Part shown: one piece after another, positions 44,773 to 54,380 of the stretch
How positions within the stretch are numbered: the stretch's first letter is position 1
Layout: the number at the start of each line of letters is the position of its first letter
Assembly: GCA_002746415.1 (NCBI GenBank)
Contig: NVXD01000019.1
Location: 1 to 64,000 of the forward strand
Origin: Flavobacteriaceae bacterium
GTDB taxonomy: Bacteria; Bacteroidota; Bacteroidia; Flavobacteriales; Flavobacteriaceae
DNA length: 64,000 nt
Reading direction: 5' to 3'
Notes under the pieces: model-generated
Database searches by the model: none
What the model was told of the DNA's origin: nothing
Seen by the model: only the letters and a program-made list of their open reading frames with translations
Made by a program: the position numbers and the translations under genes

Positions 44773-45840
44773 TTAATGTTTATGGTTAAGGTAATGTGTT
44801 TTTAAAATATCTTCTCCAAAATTCTTGCCTTTTTCTCTCCAAATACTGTGGATGTGGTTGCCATCTTTTTGAAAACCAACGTTATCATATTCAATAAGAA
44901 AGTCTGGCCCATTGATGAGATAATAATGTGGTTTATTTGGTTCATGACTTCCTATCCAAGCAAAATAAATGGTATCAATCCCTGATTTTTTTATAGTTTG
45001 CATTGCGGAAGTGGCTTTTTCAAATTCCATATTATTGATATACTCTTTAATCAGGCGCTCTAAAATGTTTTTTTGCGCCATGGTCATATCCACAGCTTTA
45101 ATGCCGTAATAGGTATCTATTCTGCCCGTACTTGCTGGATCGGTGATAATATCTCCTGGAGTATCACCACTTATGACAGCAATTTTTCTTTGTTCTTCTG
45201 ATAGGGAATTTAGAAGTAGAAAACCATAATCTTCCTCTTTGCTCAACACACGAAGGCCAGCGTGTTTTGTAGTACGTACTTCAGAGGGGTCTGTTCCCAT
45301 GAATAATGGTGTTATGGAAAAATCATCACCCACAACAGATAAATTTATGGATAAATGATGCCCTCCAAATTTTAATCCCCAGGGTTCCGTAGCATTTGGT
45401 TTATTCCAAACCGCGACAAAGTAATTTTTATAATCCCAATCCAATCTTTTTATTTGATTATAAGTCTTTTCTGTAATCTCTTTTTGATTGTAAGCAGTAG
45501 CATATACTTTATTTAAAATATCATCCAAATTCATGATGCTCGTGGTTTTTAAATACCCTTGAGAACTAAATAGAGTAGTGAGAATATGATGAAATTTAAT
45601 TTTACTTTTATTAGATAAGTCACCGAATTTTATTCCTGGTCGTTTGGCAAGCCCCACGGGAAGATTGGTCCATTGGGTACGCAGTGAATCAAGGAATGGA
45701 TGCACCGTTATTTTAAGTTCATCTTCACTTAAAGTCGTAAGAAATTCAGTGGTAGCGGTATTGATTTCCTTTACTGTTTGAGAAAAGGTTGCAGTTGATG
45801 ATACAAGAAAGATGCCCATTAAAATTTTAGAAAACTTCAT
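44773..45840 (-). CDS. DUF3500 family exported protein
   Basis: 355-aa protein with a Sec signal peptide (about 1-20, TATFSQ). I recognise DUF3500 from blocks such as WTNLPVGLAKRPGIKFGDLSNKSK (about 56-79), FGGHHLSINLSVVGDDFSITPLFMGTDP (about 166-193) and HIHSIWREKGKNFGEDILKTHY at the C-terminus. The conserved His-rich segments (GGHHL and the terminal HxHSxWR) could bind a metal, but no activity is established. It stands alone, 69 bp before DoxX. Confidence 0.8.
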   Translation of the reverse strand: MKFSKILMGIFLVSSTATFSQTVKEINTATTEFLTTLSEDELKITVHPFLDSLRTQWTNLPVGLAKRPGIKFGDLSNKSKIKFHHILTTLFSSQGYLKTTSIMNLDDILNKVYATAYNQKEITEKTYNQIKRLDWDYKNYFVAVWNKPNATEPWGLKFGGHHLSINLSVVGDDFSITPLFMGTDPSEVRTTKHAGLRVLSKEEDYGFLLLNSLSEEQRKIAVISGDTPGDIITDPASTGRIDTYYGIKAVDMTMAQKNILERLIKEYINNMEFEKATSAMQTIKKSGIDTIYFAWIGSHEPNKPHYYLINGPDFLIEYDNVGFQKDGNHIHSIWREKGKNFGEDILKTHYLNHKH

Positions 45841-46035
45841 GGAATAGTTTGTTGTTTAGAAATGAGTTCGACAATGTTTATAATATTGAAAACAATAGAA
45901 GTTTCAAGATAAGAAATTGAAGTGATTATATTTCTTTATTGATAAATTATAACACTGAATCACAGTTTCTTGCTGAGTAGTAGGCTGTAATTTACACCAA
46001 CATCATGTATACCCAAATTCTAAATTTATGATTAT

Positions 46036-46503
46036 CTAATCAACTGAGATTAGTTCAATCTCAAAAATTAGGACAGAACCTCCTGGAATACCTCTATAAT
46101 CAAAACTCCCATACCCTAAATGTGAAGGAATCAAAAGCATACCACTGCCGCCTTCTTTAAAATAGGCAATACCTTCTGTCCAACCGGGAATTACTTGTTG
46201 TAAATTAAAGGAAATACCTTCAATATCACTTTCATCAAATACACTTTCGTTAGTGTAATATCCTTTATAGGACACTGTTACGGTTGAATTAGCTGTTGGT
46301 TGTGCACCTGTCCCTGGTTCATCTATAACATAATATAAGCCTGTTGTGCTTTTGGTAGCAGTTAAATTATTGGCTTCAATATAAGCTGTAATTTCTTGTT
46401 CATTTTCGGCAGTAAAATCGGTTTTAGTTTCTTTTTTAGGTTCTGAATCAAGAGAACAGGAAATAAAAAGAGCACATAGCAAAATTGATAGGAAACTTTT
46501 CAT
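46036..46503 (-). CDS. FKBP-type peptidyl-prolyl isomerase lipoprotein
   Basis: Predicted periplasmic or surface folding helper. Lipoprotein signal ending LFISC (Cys 16). One FKBP domain at about 65-155: TGLYYVIDEPGTGAQPTANSTVTVSYKGYY, VIPGWTEGIAYFKEGGSGMLLIPSHLGYG and a C-terminal LIFEIELISVD. Conserved FKBP pocket residues (Tyr, Trp, Ile-Pro) are present. 155 aa, normal for this group in Flavobacteriia. 45 bp after the M1 peptidase region on the same strand. Confidence 0.93.
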   Translation of the reverse strand: MKSFLSILLCALFISCSLDSEPKKETKTDFTAENEQEITAYIEANNLTATKSTTGLYYVIDEPGTGAQPTANSTVTVSYKGYYTNESVFDESDIEGISFNLQQVIPGWTEGIAYFKEGGSGMLLIPSHLGYGSFDYRGIPGGSVLIFEIELISVD

Positions 46504-46548
46504 AATAATTTTTTGAGGCTAATATAGCACATATTGATTTTTATAAAA

Positions 46549-48177
46549 CTACAGTTTTTTAGTTTTTATATAAAAATTCTCATCGTACTTGAATGTCCCT
46601 ATATCGCCCTCTAACTTTTCAGTTTCCCATGTTTCATTTTTCTTTGGAAATAACCAATGTGGTTTGTTGTCGACAAAAACTCTTAGGGGCATATCAAAAT
46701 CTGTTACCACATCCACATATCTGTAAGTGATTGTATTTCCTTTCAGTTCATATTCCAATGTTGGAATTTTAGTGGTCCGTAAATATTGATTAAAAAAGGC
46801 AGAAAGGTCTTTTTTTGTTTTTAAGCTAACGTAATCTTCTATTTCACTTGTAGTTACGGTCTTGTGGTAAAACTCTTTATTTAGGCCTCTTAGTATTCCC
46901 CGCCATAGTTCATCATCTTCTATTAACTGGCGTAGCGTATGTAGCATATTGGCTCCTTTGTAATACATATCACCACTTCCTTCTTTGTTTACATTGTACA
47001 CGCCAATGATAGGTTTGTCATTTCGAATCAAATTTCTTGTGCCGGCTACATATGCTGATGCAGCTTGCGTACCAAAATGATAATCCAAATACAAACTTTC
47101 TGAATAGGCGGTGAAGCCTTCATGAATCCACATATCAGCAGCATCTTTGTAAGTGATATTATTAGCAAACCATTCATGACCTGCTTCATGAATAATAATA
47201 AAATCGAATTTCAATCCCCAACCAGTTCCTGAGAGATCTCTCCCCAGATACCCATTTTTATACTGGTTCCCATAGGTAACAGAGCTTTGGTGTTCCATAC
47301 CCAAATAGGGGACCTCCACTAATTTAAAACTGTCCTCATAAAAAGGGTAGGGGCCAAACCAATGCTCAAAAGCATTCATCATCAAAGGGGCTTGCTTAAA
47401 CTGTTCTTTGGCTTTTTCCAGGTTGTCTTTCAAAACATAGTATTCCATGTCCAAATTCCCTTTTTCACCTTCATATTTCTCACTAAAGTGGACATAGTCC
47501 CCAATATTTACATTTATGCCATAGTTGTTGATGGGGTTTACTACAAACCAATGGAAGGTTTTGGTATCCTTATGTTCCTCGACTTTTCTGAGCCTTCCGT
47601 TGGAAATATTCATTAAATCTTTGGGAATGGTTACACTAATGGCCATGCTGTCCACTTCATCATACATATGGTCCTTATTTGGCCACCAAACACTTGCTCC
47701 CAATCCCTGACATGATGTAGCAATAAAGTGTTTGCCATTGTTATCTTTTTTCCATGAAAACCCACCATCCCATGGGGCATTCTCAGCTTCCTTGGGATGT
47801 CCTGAATAGTGAACAATAATTTCTTTGATTTCCCCCTTAATTTGTGGTTTTTTCAGGGTCACAAAATGAGCATTTCCATTGGATGCAACTACCAATTCCG
47901 TACCATCCTGTGTTACTTTTTCAATTTTCAGCGGTGCTTGTAAATCCACTTGAAGGACTTGATTTTCTTCCAGTATTTTATAACGTATAGTGTTGGTCCC
48001 TGATATGAATTTTTCATCTGGTTTCACGGTTATATCCAAATGATAGTAATTTAAATCCCACCAAACACGTTCAGGGGTAATGCTGCCACGAAGTGTGTCC
48101 TGCTCAGTAAATTGTTGTTGGGCACATGAAGTAAGAACTGTGCCAAACAATAAAAGAGGGAGTATTTTTTTTATCAT
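46549..48177 (-). CDS. M1-family zinc aminopeptidase lipoprotein (short form)
   Basis: Exported metallopeptidase that removes N-terminal residues from peptides. Signal with lipobox VLTSC (Cys 18). N-terminal beta-saddle domain about 25-230; catalytic gluzincin domain with YLGMEHQS (variant of GAMEN) near 294, zinc site HEAGHEWFANN near 330, and the second Glu ligand in WIHEGFTAYSE about 20 residues later, then DMYYKGANMLHTLR. At 542 aa it lacks the long C-terminal helical domain, as is common in Bacteroidota. Its ATG overlaps the M28 stop by one base, so the two peptidases are translationally coupled. Confidence 0.94.
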   Translation of the reverse strand: MIKKILPLLLFGTVLTSCAQQQFTEQDTLRGSITPERVWWDLNYYHLDITVKPDEKFISGTNTIRYKILEENQVLQVDLQAPLKIEKVTQDGTELVVASNGNAHFVTLKKPQIKGEIKEIIVHYSGHPKEAENAPWDGGFSWKKDNNGKHFIATSCQGLGASVWWPNKDHMYDEVDSMAISVTIPKDLMNISNGRLRKVEEHKDTKTFHWFVVNPINNYGINVNIGDYVHFSEKYEGEKGNLDMEYYVLKDNLEKAKEQFKQAPLMMNAFEHWFGPYPFYEDSFKLVEVPYLGMEHQSSVTYGNQYKNGYLGRDLSGTGWGLKFDFIIIHEAGHEWFANNITYKDAADMWIHEGFTAYSESLYLDYHFGTQAASAYVAGTRNLIRNDKPIIGVYNVNKEGSGDMYYKGANMLHTLRQLIEDDELWRGILRGLNKEFYHKTVTTSEIEDYVSLKTKKDLSAFFNQYLRTTKIPTLEYELKGNTITYRYVDVVTDFDMPLRVFVDNKPHWLFPKKNETWETEKLEGDIGTFKYDENFYIKTKKL

Positions 48178-49508
48178 TATCGTAATATTTTATTTGGAAA
48201 AACTACAAGACTTTCATGACCATTTTCACCAATAGCGGCAATTCCGAAGAAAAAATTATCAATTACAATGCCATTTAAAGTATACTCTGTTACGTCTCCA
48301 ACATATCTGCTATGGTCCCAAGTAGGGGAGGTGGTGTCTCTCCAATATATTTTATATCCTTTTGCGCCTATTACTTTACTCCATTCAAATTTAGCTGCGG
48401 GTGCTACAATACCACCAATTTTAACTTCTTTTGGAGCAGGAGGTGCCCAAGCTATGGAGGCTAGATTTATAGCATTAACAGCAGTTAATTTTTTTGCATA
48501 TTCAAAATTTACATGCTCCAATACATCTCCATAGGCTATACCGTCTTCTACTCGAATATCCTGATGCTGCTGCGTGTAATTCTCATGGGCTTCCATAATA
48601 CGGATCCCCGCATAACCAGCATCATTAAAAGGACGATGGTGCCCTCCACGACCAAATCTATCCAATCTATAAATGAGCATGGGATTCATTTCTGGCATAT
48701 AGGTCTTGGTGTTCTTGTGTACATAACGGGCTAATTGTCTTGAAATACCATCGACTTCCCCACCATAAAATCGTCTCGCACGTCTTTCTTGCTCAGTTTC
48801 TGTTGGTGGTACAGGCTCTGAAAATATCCTAAAATCAACATTGCTGACAATACCATCTACACCTTTAATGTTCCCTATCATGTCATTGTTCAAGGTTCCA
48901 ATAATCTCCCAACCTTTTTCTTTGGCATAGGCCGCAAGCCCTTTACCTCCGTACAATCCTTGTTCTTCGCCAGATATCCCAGTGTAGATGATGCTATTTT
49001 CAAATTGATATTTTGATAATACTCTGGCAGCTTCAATAGTACCGGCCATACCACTGGCATTGTCATTGGCGCCAGGTGAATCTGAAGTGTAATCGGTAGG
49101 GTCACTTACCCTAGAATCTATATCGCCACTCATGATGATAAATCGGTTGGGATGTTTGGTGCCACGTTGTATGGCCACCACATTGACTACCCAGACATCT
49201 TTTACAATACGAGCATTATCCCCTTTTTTTATAAAGTCTTTTTGATAGAATACTTCCAAACAATTTGAACAGCTTGAGGAGATGTTTTCAAACTCACTTT
49301 TTATCCAACGTCTTGCAGCTCCAATACCTCTGGTTTCCGAAATAGTATCACTAAGCGTATGGCGAGTGCCAAAATTGGCCAATGTAGTGATGTCTTTTTC
49401 AATTCGCTCTGCTGAAACCGCATCAATGATATCATATAACCGACTATCGGTTTGCGAATGGCCTATAGTTAGTATTAAAAGTAAAATGCAAAAAAATGTT
49501 TTTCTCAT
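48177..49508 (-). CDS. M28-family metallopeptidase with C-terminal fibronectin-like domain
   Basis: Exported zinc aminopeptidase. Signal peptide about 1-18 (TIGHSQ). Peptidase domain about 90-340 with GANDNASG (bridging Asp), GEEQGLYGGKG (catalytic Glu pair), LNNDMIG (Asp ligand) and a GGHHRPFNDAGYAG His near the end. The first metal-binding motif, normally His-x-Asp, reads MSGDIDSR, with Asp in place of His. A C-terminal domain at about 355-443 resembles fibronectin III. Followed directly by the M1 gene, so the pair probably digests peptides together. Confidence 0.9.
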   Translation of the reverse strand: MRKTFFCILLLILTIGHSQTDSRLYDIIDAVSAERIEKDITTLANFGTRHTLSDTISETRGIGAARRWIKSEFENISSSCSNCLEVFYQKDFIKKGDNARIVKDVWVVNVVAIQRGTKHPNRFIIMSGDIDSRVSDPTDYTSDSPGANDNASGMAGTIEAARVLSKYQFENSIIYTGISGEEQGLYGGKGLAAYAKEKGWEIIGTLNNDMIGNIKGVDGIVSNVDFRIFSEPVPPTETEQERRARRFYGGEVDGISRQLARYVHKNTKTYMPEMNPMLIYRLDRFGRGGHHRPFNDAGYAGIRIMEAHENYTQQHQDIRVEDGIAYGDVLEHVNFEYAKKLTAVNAINLASIAWAPPAPKEVKIGGIVAPAAKFEWSKVIGAKGYKIYWRDTTSPTWDHSRYVGDVTEYTLNGIVIDNFFFGIAAIGENGHESLVVFPNKILR

Positions 49509-49517
49509 TATGATTGT

Positions 49518-50159
49518 TTATTTGGAAGTTCTTCTCTTATCGAATTGTACCGCATGAAAATGGCATAAAGGAGCCATTAAAAAATATGAAATTCCCGGAA
49601 GGCCTATGTGTAAACCTATTCTAATTTTTGAAAGTATAATTGATAATAATGCTACTCCGACAAAAATTGCAAAATGCCTTGTATAAAATAATAGGTCCAG
49701 AGCAGCTTCTATTGCTTTGCATTTTTTATATGCTCTATAGTACATTAATGAAAGGCATAAAAAAATTAAAAAGAAGCCCAATCCATAAAGTTCAAATAAT
49801 TGCGCAAGTCCATCATTTGTCATACCAGTTCCTGATTCTCCAGAAATTAGGTTTAGCAAAGAGCCAATAATGGATTTTAATGGAAAAACATAATACAGTA
49901 CCACAAAGAGGAGAACACTATTTAAGGCAATAATCCAATTGTCGATGTACTGGGTTCTTCTAAAAAAATTGTAATGTACTTTCCATAACATGACCAAGAC
50001 AAAAAAACTAGCACCAAATCCAATAAACTTTGCGAGGTCTATTTGTAAAACTGATAAATCATTATCTGTACCCAAGGAAACCACCATAAGGGTTGCGGCA
50101 AAAGCAAAAACGGCATCACTAAAAGCTTCTATTCGGTTGATATTATGTAAAAACTTCAT
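49518..50159 (-). CDS. TMEM175 (DUF1211) family potassium-channel-like protein
   Basis: Integral membrane protein of 213 aa with six hydrophobic segments. The first helix carries the family signature RIEAFSDAVFAFA (Arg9 to Asp15 region; RxxxFSD), which lines the pore in bacterial TMEM175 channels. A potassium leak channel is the likely role by family. The stop is 9 bp from the M28 start on the same strand. Confidence 0.88.
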   Translation of the reverse strand: MKFLHNINRIEAFSDAVFAFAATLMVVSLGTDNDLSVLQIDLAKFIGFGASFFVLVMLWKVHYNFFRRTQYIDNWIIALNSVLLFVVLYYVFPLKSIIGSLLNLISGESGTGMTNDGLAQLFELYGLGFFLIFLCLSLMYYRAYKKCKAIEAALDLLFYTRHFAIFVGVALLSIILSKIRIGLHIGLPGISYFLMAPLCHFHAVQFDKRRTSK

Positions 50160-50190
50160 CTGCCTAAGATATCTTATTTTTTTGAATTCA

Positions 50191-52398
50191 TCATTCAGTG
50201 AAGTGTTTTAGTAACTCCCTTACTTTATGGGTGCTTTCAACGAAATATTTCGCCTGTGTTTTTTGCATTCCGACCTTAACAGTTACGGTACTTTTTGGTA
50301 ATTCTTCAAACATATACTCGTCAGTCCAATCATCCCCAATTGCAAAAACAAAGTCATAATTGTCTTCTCCTAGCATACGCATTGAAGCCCTGCCTTTGTT
50401 TACATTGCTACTTTTCACCTCCATTACTTTGTTCCCGTTAAGGACACTAATTTCATCATTTCCAATTAAACTGGTAAGAACTGTATTTAATTCAGTGGCT
50501 CTTTTTGTGCCAAAATCTGGATCGGTATTTCTATAATGCCAAGCGAGAGAATAATTCTTTTCTTCAATAAATGAACCTGGCGTACGATCTACAAAAGACT
50601 CCAGAACTGGCTTTATTTTTGCCATCCAATCCCCTTTTACTTTTTCCAAAAATTTAAATTCTTCCCCATTACGAGATATCCATACGCCATGTTCTACAAT
50701 CATATTATATTTTTTATGAAGGAACCATTTAGAAAAAGTTTGCTTGTCACGCCCACTAATAAGGAAAAGGGTGGTGTTTTTTTGGTGGTGTAATGTATCT
50801 AAAAGTTCATAAAGTTCTTTATCTGGAGAGGCTTTTTGAGGGTCTTTATGAAATCCAGCCAAAGTACCATCATAATCCAAGAACAATAAACGTTTTTTTG
50901 CTTTATTATATTTGGCTACGATGTCGCTTAAAATTGCTTCAGTCATTTTTTGGGAAACGAATGTTTTAGGAGCTGATTTTTGCCCATTCAATGCTCCCAT
51001 AAATTCATTGGCCCATATTTCTACATCATATCGTTTCAATCTATTTTGTAAAAACATATTTCTGGCCATTTGCTCTTTTACAGGCATTGTAATTGCTCTC
51101 TTTAAGGTATCAGCCTGTTGTTCAAAATTGTTGGGATTTATGAGTAAAGCTTCATTCATTTCATATGCAGAACCCGCCATCTCACTCAGGATTAGAACTC
51201 CAGTTTTATCGGTTCTTGTCGCCACATATTCTTTGGCAACAAGGTTCATGCCATCTCGTAAAGGAGTTAACCATGCAATATCACTAGAGGTGTAGAGGTC
51301 AATTAAATTTTCAAAAGGAACAGAGCGGTAAAAATACCAAATTGGCGTCCAGTTTATTGTAGAAAGCTCCCCATTAATTCTACCGACCAATTCATCAATT
51401 TCTTTTTTTAATAATTGGTACTGGGGTACATTTGACCGTGATGGAACTGCCAATATGATTAAACGGACTTTTTCTTTGTATTGGGGGTACTTGTTTAAAA
51501 AATATTCAAAAGCGTTGAGGCGCTTTGCAATGCCTTTACTATAATCCAATCTATCAATGGATAAAATGAGTTTGGTGTTTGGTGCAAATTTTTTATGCTC
51601 ATCTAATTTTTTCTGAAAATCAGTATGATTTTTTTCAGGGCTTTTACTATGTTTTTTTGCAGCTTCACTAAACTTTTTATAATCGATTCCCATTGGAAAA
51701 GAATCTACCTTCACCACCTTATTTTCAAGATAAATTTCATTAAAACTAACATCGAGCTCCAAAAGCCGCCTTACAGAACTCAAAAAATGCCTTTCATAAT
51801 CATAGGTGTGAAAACCGATGAGGTCAGACCCTAAAAGGCCCCTTAATACTTCATCTCGCCAAGGTAATGTTCTAAATATTTCATAGGATGGAAAGGGGAT
51901 ATGGAGAAAGAAACCAATGATGGCGTCAGGTCTTTTTTCTTTAATCATTTGAGGCACCAACATTAATTGGTAATCATGCACCCAGATGGTATCATTCTCA
52001 TCAGTTTGTGCAATTATAGCGTCCGCAAATTTTTGATTTACAGATTTGTAGACATTCCAAAAATCAAGTTCAAATTCGGAGTATTCCAAAAAATAATGGA
52101 ACAAGGGCCAAATAGTACGATTGCTGAACCCAAAATAAAAGCCATCTACATCATTTTGAGTAAGTTTTACTTTTGCACAACCATGTTGTTTTAGTGCTTT
52201 ATCAATATCGGCAGAAAGCTCTTCGGGTATCTCCTCATCAGTTAATCCAGACCAGCCAATCCAAAGGCTATTTCCTCCAGAATGAACTGATTTCATACCA
52301 GTTGCCAAACCACCTACACTTGGTGTTGCAGTAACTGCGCCATTAATAATTTGTAATTGTACGGGGAGTCTGTTGGAAATAATGATGGTTTTGTCCAT
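50191..52398 (-). CDS. otsAB: Bifunctional trehalose-6-phosphate synthase/phosphatase
   Basis: Makes trehalose from UDP-glucose and glucose-6-phosphate in one fused protein. N-terminal GT20 synthase at about 1-465, with NRLPVQL, the GGLATGMKSVHSGGNSLWIGWSG loop, WVHDYQLMLVPQMI, HIPFPSYEIFRTLPWR and RDGMNLVAKEYVA. C-terminal HAD phosphatase at about 490-735, with LDYDGTLAGF (nucleophile Asp near 504), ISGRDKQTF and GDDWTDEYMF. 735 aa. Divergent from a GH15 gene that may degrade the same sugar. Osmoprotection fits a marine lifestyle. Confidence 0.96.
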   Translation of the reverse strand: MDKTIIISNRLPVQLQIINGAVTATPSVGGLATGMKSVHSGGNSLWIGWSGLTDEEIPEELSADIDKALKQHGCAKVKLTQNDVDGFYFGFSNRTIWPLFHYFLEYSEFELDFWNVYKSVNQKFADAIIAQTDENDTIWVHDYQLMLVPQMIKEKRPDAIIGFFLHIPFPSYEIFRTLPWRDEVLRGLLGSDLIGFHTYDYERHFLSSVRRLLELDVSFNEIYLENKVVKVDSFPMGIDYKKFSEAAKKHSKSPEKNHTDFQKKLDEHKKFAPNTKLILSIDRLDYSKGIAKRLNAFEYFLNKYPQYKEKVRLIILAVPSRSNVPQYQLLKKEIDELVGRINGELSTINWTPIWYFYRSVPFENLIDLYTSSDIAWLTPLRDGMNLVAKEYVATRTDKTGVLILSEMAGSAYEMNEALLINPNNFEQQADTLKRAITMPVKEQMARNMFLQNRLKRYDVEIWANEFMGALNGQKSAPKTFVSQKMTEAILSDIVAKYNKAKKRLLFLDYDGTLAGFHKDPQKASPDKELYELLDTLHHQKNTTLFLISGRDKQTFSKWFLHKKYNMIVEHGVWISRNGEEFKFLEKVKGDWMAKIKPVLESFVDRTPGSFIEEKNYSLAWHYRNTDPDFGTKRATELNTVLTSLIGNDEISVLNGNKVMEVKSSNVNKGRASMRMLGEDNYDFVFAIGDDWTDEYMFEELPKSTVTVKVGMQKTQAKYFVESTHKVRELLKHFTE

Positions 52399-52509
52399 GA
52401 ATTAAACGGTTTTGGCGGTATTTTAGTAATTATACCCTCAATTTCTTTAAATTTCGTAAAAATTGGATGTAAATCAAATTAATAAGTTAGAAAATAGAAA
52501 AATATTTGT

Positions 52510-54309
52510 ATGAATAATTTGGATTACGGTATTATTGGGAATTGTAGGAGCGCCGCATTGATCTCTAAAACGGGGTCATTGGATTGGTGTTGTCTTCCTG
52601 AATTTAATTCTGCTTCAGTTTTTGCTAAACTACTGGATGAAGAAATAGGAGGGAGCTTTGGAATAACTGTCGAAAGCAGCTATACTATAGCACAAAATTA
52701 TAAGGAAAACACCGCTATATTGATTACGATTTTCTCCAATGGAGAAGATGCCTTTGAAGTTCATGATTTTATGCCAAGGTATTATAAGGAGAAAGGTGGT
52801 TATCATACGCCGCCAAATGTGATTAGGTATATTAGACATATTTCTGGCACCCCTAAATTTAGGGCACTTTATAATCCTAAGTTGGGTTATGCTAAGGGTG
52901 AAACCAAATCTTATATCAAGGATAATTTTATTGCAAGTCTTACAAAAGAAGATAAATTTGATACTGTTTTTCTGTATACGTCATACAACAAAAGTGATGT
53001 TGTAGAAGGGAATGAAATAGAGGTGAAAGAAGATGGGTTTTTTCAATTATGTTATAATGAAAAAATAAACACACCTATTACACATGATATATATGTAGAG
53101 CTAAAACGGACCAATGAGTATTGGATGGAATGGACGAGTAGGACTCCTAATTATAGCAGGTACAATATGGAAATCACGCGCAGTTCCATTACTTTAAAAT
53201 TACTGAGTTATGATAAATCTGGTGCCATTTTAGCTGCAGCCACAACTTCTTTACCAGAAACTATAGGTGAGGTTCGTAATTGGGATTATCGTTTTTGCTG
53301 GATTAGGGATGCTTCCATGGTCATTAAAGTGGTGTCTGAATTAGGACATAAAAACATTGTTAAAAGGTATTTGCAGTTTATTATAGATCTTATTCCTGAT
53401 AAGGATGAGAAACTACAAATTATGTATGGTATTAATAAAGAAAAAGACCTAACTGAGAAAACTTTAGAGCATTTAAGTGGGTATAAAGGATCTAAGCCTG
53501 TTAGAATTGGAAACGGAGCCCATAAACAAAGGCAGAATGATATCTACGGCATTTTAGTTGACGTGATATACGAACAATTAGCGAAGTTTGATTCTGATAT
53601 TGATAATGGTGAAGAGCTATGGGGCATTACAAAAGGTATTGTTTGGATAGTAACCAATCATTGGAAAGAGGCAGATAAAGGAATATGGGAATTTAGAGGA
53701 GATGATAGGCATTTTACGTTCTCTAAAGTGTTGTGCTGGGTTGCTTTGAATCGTGCCGTTAAAATCGCAAAAATTTTAGGTAAGACAAGGAAAATTGCAA
53801 AATGGGAGCTAATAGAACAAGAAATTAAGGATGATATTTACAAAAATGCATGGAACCCTGAGGTAAATGCTTTTGTGCAGTCCTATGGGTCTTCTCATTT
53901 GGATGCCTCTGTGTTGCTAATGGAATCTTATGGGTTTATAGGTGCTAAAAATCCCAAGTTTGTAGCTACTGTAAAGGCAATAGAAAAAGAGTTATGCAAT
54001 GATGGGTTATTGTACAGGTATAAGAATGAGGATGATTTTGGTTTGCCTTCTTCTTCGTTCACTATATGTACTTTTTGGTTTATCAACAGCTTGTTCAAAA
54101 TAGGGGAGGAAGAGAGAGCCATGAAATATTTTGACCAATTGCTAAGCTATAGCAATCACCTAGGATTGTTTAGTGAAGACATAGATTTTAAAACAAAAAG
54201 ATTGCTTGGTAATTTCCCACAAGCATATTCTCACCTTGCATTGATAGAATGCGCCGTTAATTTCTCTAAGAAAAACGAAGCGAAGATTTTAGAAATGATA
54301 AGGAAATAA
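52510..54309 (+). CDS. GH15-family glucoamylase/trehalase-like protein
   Basis: (Alpha/alpha)6-barrel glycosidase without signal peptide, thus cytoplasmic. N-terminal beta-sandwich about 1-230 beginning YGIIGNCRSAALISKTGSLDWCCLPEFNS; catalytic domain with RNWDYRFCWIRDASM (catalytic Glu/Asp region near 255-270), GNGAHKQRQNDIYG, and RYKNEDDFGLPSSSFTICTFW near 505. Bacterial cytosolic GH15 enzymes of this length (599 aa) include trehalases and glucoamylases. The divergent otsAB gene favours trehalase, which is inference. Followed by a strong terminator. Confidence 0.88.
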   Translation: MNNLDYGIIGNCRSAALISKTGSLDWCCLPEFNSASVFAKLLDEEIGGSFGITVESSYTIAQNYKENTAILITIFSNGEDAFEVHDFMPRYYKEKGGYHTPPNVIRYIRHISGTPKFRALYNPKLGYAKGETKSYIKDNFIASLTKEDKFDTVFLYTSYNKSDVVEGNEIEVKEDGFFQLCYNEKINTPITHDIYVELKRTNEYWMEWTSRTPNYSRYNMEITRSSITLKLLSYDKSGAILAAATTSLPETIGEVRNWDYRFCWIRDASMVIKVVSELGHKNIVKRYLQFIIDLIPDKDEKLQIMYGINKEKDLTEKTLEHLSGYKGSKPVRIGNGAHKQRQNDIYGILVDVIYEQLAKFDSDIDNGEELWGITKGIVWIVTNHWKEADKGIWEFRGDDRHFTFSKVLCWVALNRAVKIAKILGKTRKIAKWELIEQEIKDDIYKNAWNPEVNAFVQSYGSSHLDASVLLMESYGFIGAKNPKFVATVKAIEKELCNDGLLYRYKNEDDFGLPSSSFTICTFWFINSLFKIGEEERAMKYFDQLLSYSNHLGLFSEDIDFKTKRLLGNFPQAYSHLALIECAVNFSKKNEAKILEMIRK

Positions 54310-54319
54310 AACAAATAAA

Positions 54320-54345
54320 AAAACCGCTCCAAAAGGAGCGGTTTT
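54320..54345. terminator. Bidirectional intrinsic terminator
   Basis: Perfect 11-bp stem (54320-54330 with 54335-54345), AAAA loop, core CCGCTCC/GGAGCGG. Flanked by A-tract on the left and T-tract on the right, so it can stop both the plus-strand GH15 transcript and the minus-strand beta-oxidation operon that ends at 54381. Confidence 0.92.
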
Positions 54346-54380
54346 CAAATTCTGCTTCACATTTAAAGCGCTTATTTGAA

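Noticed and set aside
51680-51692. TAATCGATT inside otsAB
   Set aside because: Lies within coding sequence far from any promoter; the second half of the palindrome is missing.
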